DNA of 43,645 nucleotides, from the NCBI GenBank assembly GCA_031260485.1, contig JAIRJU010000237.1, positions 1 through 43,645 on the forward strand, written 5' to 3'. Below are positions 35,195-42,563 of the stretch, piece after piece. The notes beneath the pieces were generated by a model. It was not told the origin of the DNA. It searched no databases and worked only from the letters and a program-made list of their open reading frames with translations. The first letter of the stretch is position 1. The number at the start of each line of letters is the position of its first letter. This stretch comes from Pseudomonadales bacterium. GTDB lineage: Bacteria > Pseudomonadota > Gammaproteobacteria > Pseudomonadales > Pseudohongiellaceae. The position numbers and the translations under genes were made by a program.

Positions 35195-36784
35195 TCATTG
35201 ATGATCGAAAGAACCCGGCACCAACGCGCGCGCCTCGGTGGCGGGATCCAGCGGAAAGATGCTCCAGGGGTAGTAGAACGGCGGGCCCATGTTGGGCCAG
35301 AACGGCGTGGTATCCAACTCCACCGTGGCGCCGAGCCTACGCAACTGTTCGGTCAATTTGGTGTTGGGTTGCCCGCGCATCTGCAAAAACGGCACGTAGC
35401 CGCGCGCCATGGCGTAGTCCAGCGCGGTGAGACCGTCGTGATCCTTGATATTGATGTTGGCGCCGAGCGTTACCAGCGCGGCTACCATTTTGTCGTTGTT
35501 GGCGCGCACCGCGTAATGCAGCGGCGCGCCGCCGCGGGTGCGTTGCAGGTGATGCGCTACGGCCACCACGTCGAGATCGGCGCCAGCGCTGTGCAGCAAT
35601 TGCAAGGCTTCCACTAATTTGTCTTGCGCGCCGCGGGCGCCCGCGAGGGTGGAGACTGGCGTTTGCAGATCGGCCTGCGGCAAATTGGCCTGGGCGCCGT
35701 GCTCGAGCAGCAGCTTGATGACCTCCACATCGCCATTGCCTGCCGCCGCGATGAGTGGCGTGGTGCCGCGCGAGAAGCCTGCGCCGCGCTGTTTGGCGGG
35801 GCGCAGGAATAACTGCATGTCAGGGTTGGCGCCGCGTTCGAGCAAGAGGCGCACGATAGTTAACCCTTCGTTCTGATTCAGAGGCTGATTGGGCGCCAGA
35901 CCCCTGGCATTGCGGTTGGCGCTGGCGGCGAATAGCGCCGTTTGGCCGAAGATGTCCCATTGCTGTATGTCGGCGCCGGCGTCGATCAGTTGCTTGGCGA
36001 TGTCCCAGCGCGCATCGAGCACGGCGAGCAAGAGCGGCGACACGCCGTCGGGATCGGGTTGGTCGAGGTCGGCATGGTTCTGCACCAGCGTTGCCACGCA
36101 GGCGGCACAGTTTTCGCGCACGGCGTAAAGCAGCGGTGTGAAACCGCCACTGTCGAGACTCTTGGCGCGGCCTTCCTTGGTGAGATGGCGGCGGTAATCG
36201 CGCGCGAGGGATTGAGCATTGAGATCGGCGCCATGGCTGATGAGAAAGGCCATCATTTGCGGTTGACGCCGCGCTGCGGCCCACATCAGCGCCGTTTGTT
36301 CGCCCCACTGTTCATGCGCGTTGACCTGAGCGCCGTGCGCTACCAATAGTTCAGCGGCCGCCACATTGCCGGTGCGCGCCACCAGCATCAGCGCGCTTTG
36401 GCCTTCGGGATTGGCGGATTCGACATCGGCGCCAGCATCGAGCAGTAGTTTGAGAATCGTGGTATCGGCTACTTCAGCGGCGAGCTGCATCGGGCTCGAT
36501 CCATAACGGTTGACCGCATTGGCCTTGGCACCAGCGCCAAGCAGCGCGGCGACTCGTGCAGCATCTTGCTCGTAGACGGCGTAATGCAGCGCGGTGCTGT
36601 CGTCGGCGCCGCGCCATGCCACTGCCGCAGTGAGCGGCAGCTCGGGCGAGGGCGGCTCGATGGCTTGTGCCGAAGATGTGCCAAAGCTGAGCGCAAGGCC
36701 AAGACAAGTAACGCCAAGAGAGGTAACGCCAAGACGAGTAACGCCAAGACAGGTAACGAAAGCAGGCAGGCGCAATCCAAACAC
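35195..36784 (-). CDS. Exported ankyrin-repeat protein
   Basis: A 529-residue protein starting with a GTG at 36784, two bases after the stop of the DUF1552 gene, whose last codons supply GGAGG as its ribosome-binding site. A signal peptide (about 1-38, ending SSAQA) contains the pentapeptide repeat VTCLG-VTRLG-VTSLG-VTCLG. About ten ankyrin repeats follow (for example TALHYAVYEQDAARVAALL, GSSPMQLAAEVADTTILKLL). The C-terminal 70 residues are not ankyrin. Ankyrin solenoids bind proteins, here presumably in the periplasm. The operon suggests it works with the DUF1592 and DUF1552 proteins. Confidence 0.88.
   Translation of the reverse strand: MFGLRLPAFVTCLGVTRLGVTSLGVTCLGLALSFGTSSAQAIEPPSPELPLTAAVAWRGADDSTALHYAVYEQDAARVAALLGAGAKANAVNRYGSSPMQLAAEVADTTILKLLLDAGADVESANPEGQSALMLVARTGNVAAAELLVAHGAQVNAHEQWGEQTALMWAAARRQPQMMAFLISHGADLNAQSLARDYRRHLTKEGRAKSLDSGGFTPLLYAVRENCAACVATLVQNHADLDQPDPDGVSPLLLAVLDARWDIAKQLIDAGADIQQWDIFGQTALFAASANRNARGLAPNQPLNQNEGLTIVRLLLERGANPDMQLFLRPAKQRGAGFSRGTTPLIAAAGNGDVEVIKLLLEHGAQANLPQADLQTPVSTLAGARGAQDKLVEALQLLHSAGADLDVVAVAHHLQRTRGGAPLHYAVRANNDKMVAALVTLGANINIKDHDGLTALDYAMARGYVPFLQMRGQPNTKLTEQLRRLGATVELDTTPFWPNMGPPFYYPWSIFPLDPATEARALVPGSFDHQ
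36698..36757 (-). repeat. 15-bp tandem repeat x4 inside a signal peptide
   Basis: Four exact-length 15-bp units (plus strand gccaagacaagtaac, gccaagagaggtaac, gccaagacgagtaac, gccaagacaggtaac) encode four VT[C/R/S]LG pentapeptides in the ankyrin protein's signal sequence. Confidence 0.9.
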
Positions 36785-36785
36785 C

Positions 36786-38057
36786 TTACACCTCCGCGAA
36801 GGGGCCGGTGCTGTCGGCGAAGGCATCCACCTGCACGCCAGCTTTTTCCAGCATGGTGTGCAAGAGGCTGGCGTGCGGCGTGTCTTGCGGATAGGCCAGA
36901 TGCTGGCCACCTTTGATGCCACCGCCTTTGCCGAGCAGCACCTGGGGCAGCGGATCATTGTTGTGCACATCGCTGTTGCTCATGTTGCTGCCGAACAGAA
37001 TGATGCTGTGATCGAGCAGCGAGCCATTGCCATCGGGAATTTGCGCCAGACGTTCGACAAACGTGGCGAAGCGTTCGGTGTGATAGCGCTGGATGCGGAT
37101 CAAACGTTCAAATTTGCCGGGGTCGTTCTGGTGATGCGACAGCGGATGGAAGGCTTCGTCCACGCCCACCGCCGGGTAAACGCGCATACTGGCTTCCTTG
37201 ACCATGCGCATCGAGGCAATGCGGGTTTGATTGGTCTGCCAGGCCAGCGCCATCATTTCAAATTGAAGGTCGAGCAGCGCGCCGAAGTCATCCGGCGGGC
37301 CGATCGGCGCTTCGGGCAAGGCTTCGAGGCCGCGCGCGCCAACTTCCAGTTTTTGAATGCGGCGTTCAATTTCACGCACGGAATCGAGGTAGTCGCTCAC
37401 GCGCACGCGGTCGGCGGCATCGAGTTTGCGGTTGAGGCTGGCGGTGGCGTCTTTCACGTAATCGAGCAGGCTGTTGCTCTGTTGCAAAATGGCGATGCGT
37501 TCGTCGTAAGTGTCGCCTTGGCCGAACATCGTATAGAAGACGCGGCGCGGATTGCCTTCCATCGGCAGCGGTTGCTGTGGCGTGCGGTAGGACACGGCGC
37601 CGCCGGGTTCACCGCACAGTTCCAGCGAAGGCAGCGGGGTATCCTGGCCGATGTGGCGCGCGGCGAGTTGATCGGCGGTGACGCCTTTGAGGCCGCGGTC
37701 GCGGTCGTTCGGATTGACGCAAGACAGCCAGGTTTCCTCGATGATGCCGTGCGGGTTGGTGCTTTCGCCGCCTTTGTTGCGCAGGCCGCTCACCACCGTG
37801 ACATAGTCACGCAAGTTGTTGAGCGGTTCGAGAATCGGTGAAAACGTGAAGTTGGCGCCGCGCTCTTTCGGCACCCAAGCCTGCATGACCGCGCCGTGCG
37901 GAAAGTACACGAACCCCAGGCGCGTTGGCGCGGCCGCCGCGGTTTGTGCCAACGCGGTGGAGGCCGGAATCATGGCGTCGAGCAGCGGTAGCCCCAGCGC
38001 AATACCGGCGCCGCGCAGCATGGTGCGGCGTGACAAATGCTTTTTGCTGTTGAACAT
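36786..38057 (-). CDS. DUF1552 protein, Tat-exported
   Basis: A 423-residue member of DUF1552, a family first noted in Planctomycetes and found beside DUF1592-type cytochromes. It has a Tat signal (SRRTMLRGAGIALG, ending near ALAQ). The body keeps family segments such as RLGFVYFPHGAVMQAWVPK, LRDYVTVVSGLRNKGGES, and HHQNDPGKFERLIRIQRYH near the end; the overall fold resembles sulfatase/alkaline phosphatase-like proteins. Enzyme activity is not known. It starts 2 bases after the DUF1592 gene's stop, with GGAGAC as ribosome-binding site, and is followed by the ankyrin gene with a one-base gap. Confidence 0.88.
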   Translation of the reverse strand: MFNSKKHLSRRTMLRGAGIALGLPLLDAMIPASTALAQTAAAAPTRLGFVYFPHGAVMQAWVPKERGANFTFSPILEPLNNLRDYVTVVSGLRNKGGESTNPHGIIEETWLSCVNPNDRDRGLKGVTADQLAARHIGQDTPLPSLELCGEPGGAVSYRTPQQPLPMEGNPRRVFYTMFGQGDTYDERIAILQQSNSLLDYVKDATASLNRKLDAADRVRVSDYLDSVREIERRIQKLEVGARGLEALPEAPIGPPDDFGALLDLQFEMMALAWQTNQTRIASMRMVKEASMRVYPAVGVDEAFHPLSHHQNDPGKFERLIRIQRYHTERFATFVERLAQIPDGNGSLLDHSIILFGSNMSNSDVHNNDPLPQVLLGKGGGIKGGQHLAYPQDTPHASLLHTMLEKAGVQVDAFADSTGPFAEV

Positions 38058-38059
38058 GA

Positions 38060-40525
38060 TTACAAGTCTCCTGTTTGAGTTACTTGTGGCGTGGGCGCTG
38101 CGGTGGCGCTGAGCCCTTCGCGTTTTTGGAAGGCGTCGCTGGTCACGACGTGGTACACGATGCTTTCAAAGCGGTAATCGTCCTTGGCGGCGGCGCGCAC
38201 GATGCCGCGCACGGTGGGCATGTCGCGCCAGGTCAGTTCGCGGCCAAGCGCATAGGTCATCAGGTTTTCGGTGAGCGTCTGCACGAACATGTCGCTTCTA
38301 GCCACCAGCGCCGCGCGCAGATCGGCGGGGCCGTTGATGGCCTTGCCGTCGGGCAAGACGCCAGAGGCGTCGATGGCGGTGAGGGTGTCGCGGTCGAAGG
38401 CGCGGAATTGGCCCACGGTGTCGAAGTTTTCCAGCGCCATGCCGAGCGGGTCCATCACGCCGTGGCAGGCGAAACAGGTGGGGTTGGCGCGGTGCTGTTC
38501 GAGGCGTTCGCGCACGGTGCGCGCGGGCCCACCGCCGCTGTTTTCCGGCAGGGCTTCCACGTTGGGCGGCGGCGGCGAAGGCGGCGTGCCAAGCAGGCGT
38601 TCCAAAATCCAGGCGCCGCGCAACACGGGTGAAGTGCGGTTGGGATTGGCGGTGAGCATCAGCACAGCGCCTTTGCCGAGCAGGCCATGGCGGTTCGGAT
38701 CGGTGAGCGTTACTTTGCGAAAACGGCTGCCTTTGACTTCGCTGATGCCGTAGTGCATGGCGAGGCGTTCATTGAGATAGGTGTAATCGGCATCGAGTAA
38801 TTTGGTTACCGGTTGCTCGCTGCGCAGCACGCTGTCGATGAAGAGGCTCAACTCTTCCTTGAGCAAGGGCCGCGGGTCGAGAAAATTACTGGCGTAAGGA
38901 AAGAGGCCACGGTTCGGCACGATTTCGTCGAGCTTGGCGAGGTTGAGCCACTGAAAGGCAAAATCATCGACCAGCGTTTTGGCGCGTGCGTCACCGAGCA
39001 TTCGCTGAACCTGTGCGCGCAGTGTTGTGTCATCGTGTAGTTTGCCGTCGTTGGCGAGCGTGAGCAGGGTGTCGTCGGGCAGGCTGCTCCATAAAAAGAA
39101 GGAAAGGCGCGATGCCAGTTCGAGATCGCTCAGTTGCAGCGTATCGCCGCCATTGCCGCCGCCCTCGGCGCGGTACAGAAAGTGCGGGCTGACCAGGATC
39201 GCGCTCAGCGCTTCACGCACGCCGGTTTCAAAATCAGCGCCGCCTGCGCGGCTTTGTGCGTAAAAGCCGACCAGCGCGCTGGCGTCTTCGGCAGTGAGCG
39301 GGCGGCGGAAGGCGCGGCTGGCGAGATCGTTGATGATTTGCGTGGCGCAAGCCAACTCCTCGGCATTTTCGCGCGGGTAGCAATGGAAGATGTGCTGACG
39401 GCTGGGCGAATCGCTCATGCCGCTGACGCTCAAGGGCCCGCGAATTTGCAGGGCATGAATGCCGGGCACGCGATCCTGGCCGCCTTCGAGCGCGGCGATG
39501 GTGTTGCGTTCGTCGCTCTCGGCAAAGCTGCGTTGCAAGAAGGTTACGCTGACCTCGTGCTGGCCGGCCTTGGCGGGAAAGCGAATCTTGCGCAGGCGAT
39601 CGTTGATCTCGGCCACTGCATCGTCTTGGATCTGGTCGATGGCTTTATGATCGGCTTCGCCGCCGATCACGGTGCGGAAGAATTCCTTGCCATCGAGCAG
39701 TGCTACCACGGTGTTTTCAAACTCCATGTTGGGCACTTCGCGCGCTAGCGCCAGATCGCCGATGCTGAGCTCGTATTCGCCGTCGGCGAGAAAGTTATAG
39801 GTAACGCTCATACCGCCGCGCGTGCCGAAAGGCATCCCGGCGTTGTGGCGCTGCTGCGTGCCAGTGCCCGGCGTGCCGCGTGGCGGCAGCGAGATGATCA
39901 TGTCGGCGACGTTGCCGTAGGTCTGCATGATGGGAATCGGGCGGCGGTCGCCCACGGCGTCATGGGCGATGGTGCGCGCGGCGTTGAGGTATTGATCGAT
40001 GAAGGTTGGGCTTACCTGTAGCGCGGCGGCGTTGTTGTCGTAGCCGCCTTTGAGGTCGTCGCGCGGCAAGAGAGCGCTGGCGTCGATGTCGAGGCCCAAA
40101 AGATCACGGATGGCGTTCTGGTATTCGCGGCGGTTGAGACGGCGCAGCGATACGCGGCCAGCGGGAGCCGCGGTGGCCGCGGCATCGAGCGAAGTGGCCA
40201 GCCAGTTGGCCAGCGTCGCCACCTGGGCATTGCTGGGGCGCTCGGCGCCGGGCGGCGGCATCAAGCCGCCACGCAGCTTGCGGATGGCTTTCTCGTAGGC
40301 TTCGGCATCATGGCCGAGATCGTTGGGGTCGAGCAGATCGAAGGCCAGCTTGCCGGCCCAATCGGTGGCGTTATGACATTCGGTACAAAACTGCTCGATC
40401 ACGCCCCATTGGCTGTCTTGTGCCGCTATGGGCAGTGCTGCGCAGCCCAGCAACAAGGGCAGGGCACGCAGGGCGCTGGGGAAAGAAGAGCCTAAACGAG
40501 CAGGTTGGTTGCGCCGCGTTTTCAT
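38060..40525 (-). CDS. DUF1587/1592/1588/1585 exported c-type cytochrome
   Basis: An 821-residue protein of the Planctomycete-cytochrome type. It has a Sec signal (about 1-36, ending PIAAQ). The first heme site is FCTECHN (Cys47, Cys50, His51), in a short cytochrome domain that includes the GGLMPPPGAERP loop. The usual domain order follows: DUF1587 (RLNRREYQNAIRDLLGLD), DUF1595, DUF1592 (SRLSFFLWSSLPDDTLL), DUF1588 (RTSPVLRGAWILERLLGTPPSPPPP), then a second CxxCH (CFACHGVMDPLGMALENFD, near 680) and DUF1585 (TYALGRELTWRDMP). It is probably a periplasmic diheme redox protein. Substrate unknown. First gene of a three-gene operon. Confidence 0.88.
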   Translation of the reverse strand: MKTRRNQPARLGSSFPSALRALPLLLGCAALPIAAQDSQWGVIEQFCTECHNATDWAGKLAFDLLDPNDLGHDAEAYEKAIRKLRGGLMPPPGAERPSNAQVATLANWLATSLDAAATAAPAGRVSLRRLNRREYQNAIRDLLGLDIDASALLPRDDLKGGYDNNAAALQVSPTFIDQYLNAARTIAHDAVGDRRPIPIMQTYGNVADMIISLPPRGTPGTGTQQRHNAGMPFGTRGGMSVTYNFLADGEYELSIGDLALAREVPNMEFENTVVALLDGKEFFRTVIGGEADHKAIDQIQDDAVAEINDRLRKIRFPAKAGQHEVSVTFLQRSFAESDERNTIAALEGGQDRVPGIHALQIRGPLSVSGMSDSPSRQHIFHCYPRENAEELACATQIINDLASRAFRRPLTAEDASALVGFYAQSRAGGADFETGVREALSAILVSPHFLYRAEGGGNGGDTLQLSDLELASRLSFFLWSSLPDDTLLTLANDGKLHDDTTLRAQVQRMLGDARAKTLVDDFAFQWLNLAKLDEIVPNRGLFPYASNFLDPRPLLKEELSLFIDSVLRSEQPVTKLLDADYTYLNERLAMHYGISEVKGSRFRKVTLTDPNRHGLLGKGAVLMLTANPNRTSPVLRGAWILERLLGTPPSPPPPNVEALPENSGGGPARTVRERLEQHRANPTCFACHGVMDPLGMALENFDTVGQFRAFDRDTLTAIDASGVLPDGKAINGPADLRAALVARSDMFVQTLTENLMTYALGRELTWRDMPTVRGIVRAAAKDDYRFESIVYHVVTSDAFQKREGLSATAAPTPQVTQTGDL

Positions 40526-40662
40526 TGTGTTGGTGCGCCTCGCTGTGCCGCAGGGGAGGTAGATGAAGCCGATTGTGCAATTGCTGGATCGGCTTGTCTA
40601 TGCGTTGGTGGCGAATCATTGGCGTGTTGGCAGGTTTTGAGCTATTACGGGGCATAGCGTCG

Positions 40663-40851
40663 TCAGGCTATGAGCGTGTTCGCGGCTTGCCAGCATCTGT
40701 TGTGCAGCGGATCAATGATGATTTGCGTCTGGTACTGGGGTTGTAAATCATGCCTTGATCGAAGGCGGTGCAAAACCTTGGCCAAGGCGTCAATATCTGC
40801 GGCAACAACGAGAGGAATCGAATGCTTGTTGTTTGGATCAGGGCCGAACAT
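40663..40851 (-). CDS. Small hypothetical protein (62 aa) divergent from the Fic antitoxin
   Basis: This short ORF has a good Shine-Dalgarno (TAGGAGAGG, about 6-10 bases before ATG), which sets it apart from the shadow ORFs around it. The product is soluble and mixed (MFGPDPNNKHSIPLVV... DPLHNRCWQAANTLIA), with no membrane segment or motif I recognise. It faces away from the Fic antitoxin gene and shares its upstream region. It may be a remnant of a longer gene. No function proposed. Confidence 0.4.
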   Translation of the reverse strand: MFGPDPNNKHSIPLVVAADIDALAKVLHRLRSRHDLQPQYQTQIIIDPLHNRCWQAANTLIA

Positions 40852-40892
40852 AGGCCTCTCCTATCCCAAGTCACCGCGTTGTTGTGTTGTAT

Positions 40893-40921
40893 TGCCAATG
40901 GCAGCACAATGTAATCACATT
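40893..40921 (+). promoter_or_regulatory. Candidate operator of the Fic antitoxin promoter
   Basis: An 11-bp perfect palindrome TGCCAATGGCA (40893-40903) is followed by AATGT-aatc-ACATT (40908-40921), both just upstream of the antitoxin start. Ribbon-helix-helix antitoxins usually bind such short inverted repeats to repress their own operon. The assignment is inferred from position. Confidence 0.4.
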
Positions 40922-40937
40922 TTATGCGGGGATGTTT

Positions 40938-41369
40938 ATGAAAGAAGTTAGCATGACTATTCGAGTCGAACCGGATTTACGCGCCAGCTTTTCAGCAGCC
41001 GCTGAGCTTGAGCATCGCCCTGCCGCTCAGGTGTTGCGCGAGTTCATGCGCAACTACGTTGAACGGGTAGGGCAGCGCGTTCCAGTTCCCCAGTCCCTTA
41101 ATCACGCTATCAGTACCGCCGAGCGCCTGCGTCGTGAGAAGGCGTTTGCCTATGCTCGTGCTAGCGTCGAACTGGAAGGCTTCAAGCTCAGCGCCGCAGA
41201 CGAAAAACATGCACAGCGCTTTATCAACGGCGAAATCGACTTGCCTGAATTTGTAAGAATCCGCGACACCGTGAGCGAAAAGCCGCTATCAAGCAACGAG
41301 CGCAATGCACTCGAAGCTAGATACACCTGCCAACGCCTTGTCGAGCTTTCTTTGCATGAGACGATTTGA
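40938..41369 (+). CDS. Fic antitoxin: ribbon-helix-helix domain plus Fic-inhibitory (VbhA-like) segment
   Basis: A 143-residue antitoxin with two parts. The N-terminus (MTIRVEPDLRASFSAAAELE... VLREFMRNYV) has the ribbon-helix-helix pattern of DNA-binding antitoxins. The C-terminal half contains SVELEG, matching the Fic-inhibition motif (S/T)xxxE(G/N), followed by FKLSAADEKHAQRFINGEIDLPEFV, a VbhA-like antitoxin segment. It should repress its promoter and block a partner Fic AMP-transferase by placing Glu in the ATP site. Start uncertain: ATG 40938 follows GCGGGGA; 40932 and 40953 are alternatives. The only partner visible is truncated. Confidence 0.78.
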   Translation: MKEVSMTIRVEPDLRASFSAAAELEHRPAAQVLREFMRNYVERVGQRVPVPQSLNHAISTAERLRREKAFAYARASVELEGFKLSAADEKHAQRFINGEIDLPEFVRIRDTVSEKPLSSNERNALEARYTCQRLVELSLHETI

Positions 41370-41616
41370 CGCTGCTCGCTTACGAGCGATTCATCGTCAT
41401 ATTTTTCAAGATCTTCCCCGCCTCGGCGTTACAGATGTCATGCCGGGCGAGTATCGCCAGGCTGTGTCCCAGGGCAAGGACTGGATCAAGAACCGCAGTC
41501 TTGAAACAGTCGATACCTCATCTTACGTCGCCTATTTCAAGGTTAGGCTAGCGTACAACCCTAGCTTCAGCAGCGTGATTTGTCCGCACTTCAATCGTGA
41601 GAAAATGCTTGTATGA
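41356..41616 (+). pseudogene. Truncated Fic toxin (N-terminal fragment)
   Basis: The 86-residue frame begins with MRRFDAARLRAIHRHIFQDL and continues GVTDVMPGEYRQ and DWIKNRSLETV to SYVAY, the typical N-terminal third of a Fic toxin of this antitoxin-linked type. Family similarity stops around 41535, and the catalytic HPFxxGNGR loop is absent from the window. The remaining residues (RLAYNPSFSSVIC...) look unrelated. ATG 41356 overlaps the antitoxin end by 14 bases, as toxin genes do. The frame's TGA overlaps the methyltransferase ATG. It cannot be an active AMP-transferase as it stands. Confidence 0.72.
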
Positions 41617-42563
41617 AAGTACCTGACCCAAAGTTATATTACACAACCCCACTAGGCCAAGCCTATTTGGGAGACAGTCTCGCTTTCTTGCCGCAAGTTA
41701 ATAGCGGATCAGTTGATTTAATTCTCACCTCACCCCCGTTCGCATTGAAAAGAAAAAAACAGTACGGAAACGAGGACGAAGATAAATATGTGGATTGGTT
41801 TATGGGGTTTGCGGGACACTTGCACCGTATCCTTAAACCAGAAGGCTCTTTCGTCCTTGATTTGGGCGGAGCGTACATGCCGGGCTTTCCTGTTCGCAGT
41901 ATCTATCAGTTTGAATTGTTGGTTCGATTGGTCAAGGAAGCAGGTTTTTACCTCGCCCAAGAATTCTATCATTACAACCCTGCTAGGCTGCCAGCCCCAG
42001 CCGAATGGGTGAATGTTCGACGCATCCGTGTAAAAGATAGTGTCAATGTCGTTTGGTGGTTATCGAAAACACAAAACCCGAAAGCCGATAATCGCAAGGT
42101 ATTGAAACCTTATAGCGACAGCATGAAAAGTCTATTGAAAAACGGCTATACCGCAAAATTACGACCAAGCGGACATGATATATCGGGCAAATTCAGCAAA
42201 GACAACGGCGGGGCAATTCCCGCAAACTTACTTGAACTGGCAAACACCGATAGCAATAGTTCCTATCAAAAAATGTGTCGCGCAGCAGGCATCCCTGTTC
42301 ACCCTGCTCGTTTTCCAGCCGGGTTTGCCGAATTTTTTATAAAATTCCTCAGCAACGAAGGCGATTTGGTGTTCGATCCGTTTGCCGGCTCCAATACTAC
42401 AGGATTGGTTTCTGAAACATTGGGGCGACGCTGGATTGCTTCGGAGTTGTCCGAAGAATACCTTGAAGGCAGTACGTTTCGGTTTGACTCCCTAACTCTC
42501 GAACGTCCAAGAGCAGGGGTAAAGAAGAAAGAGGTTATTCACCATGTCGCCGCTCAGCCCTAA
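41613..42563 (+). CDS. DNA (N4-cytosine-type) methyltransferase of a restriction-modification pair
   Basis: A 316-residue beta-class DNA methyltransferase. Catalytic motif IV (TSPPF, 39-43) precedes the SAM-binding motif I (FDPFAGSNTTG, near 255), the beta-class order. S-P-P-F is the form typical of N4-cytosine enzymes, and TSPPFALKRKKQYGNE closely recalls M.PvuII. The central part probably holds the target recognition region. Adenine-N6 specificity is possible. It overlaps the endonuclease gene by 20 bases. Codons are richer in A and T than upstream genes, suggesting acquisition. The target sequence cannot be told. Confidence 0.85.
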   Translation: MKVPDPKLYYTTPLGQAYLGDSLAFLPQVNSGSVDLILTSPPFALKRKKQYGNEDEDKYVDWFMGFAGHLHRILKPEGSFVLDLGGAYMPGFPVRSIYQFELLVRLVKEAGFYLAQEFYHYNPARLPAPAEWVNVRRIRVKDSVNVVWWLSKTQNPKADNRKVLKPYSDSMKSLLKNGYTAKLRPSGHDISGKFSKDNGGAIPANLLELANTDSNSSYQKMCRAAGIPVHPARFPAGFAEFFIKFLSNEGDLVFDPFAGSNTTGLVSETLGRRWIASELSEEYLEGSTFRFDSLTLERPRAGVKKKEVIHHVAAQP

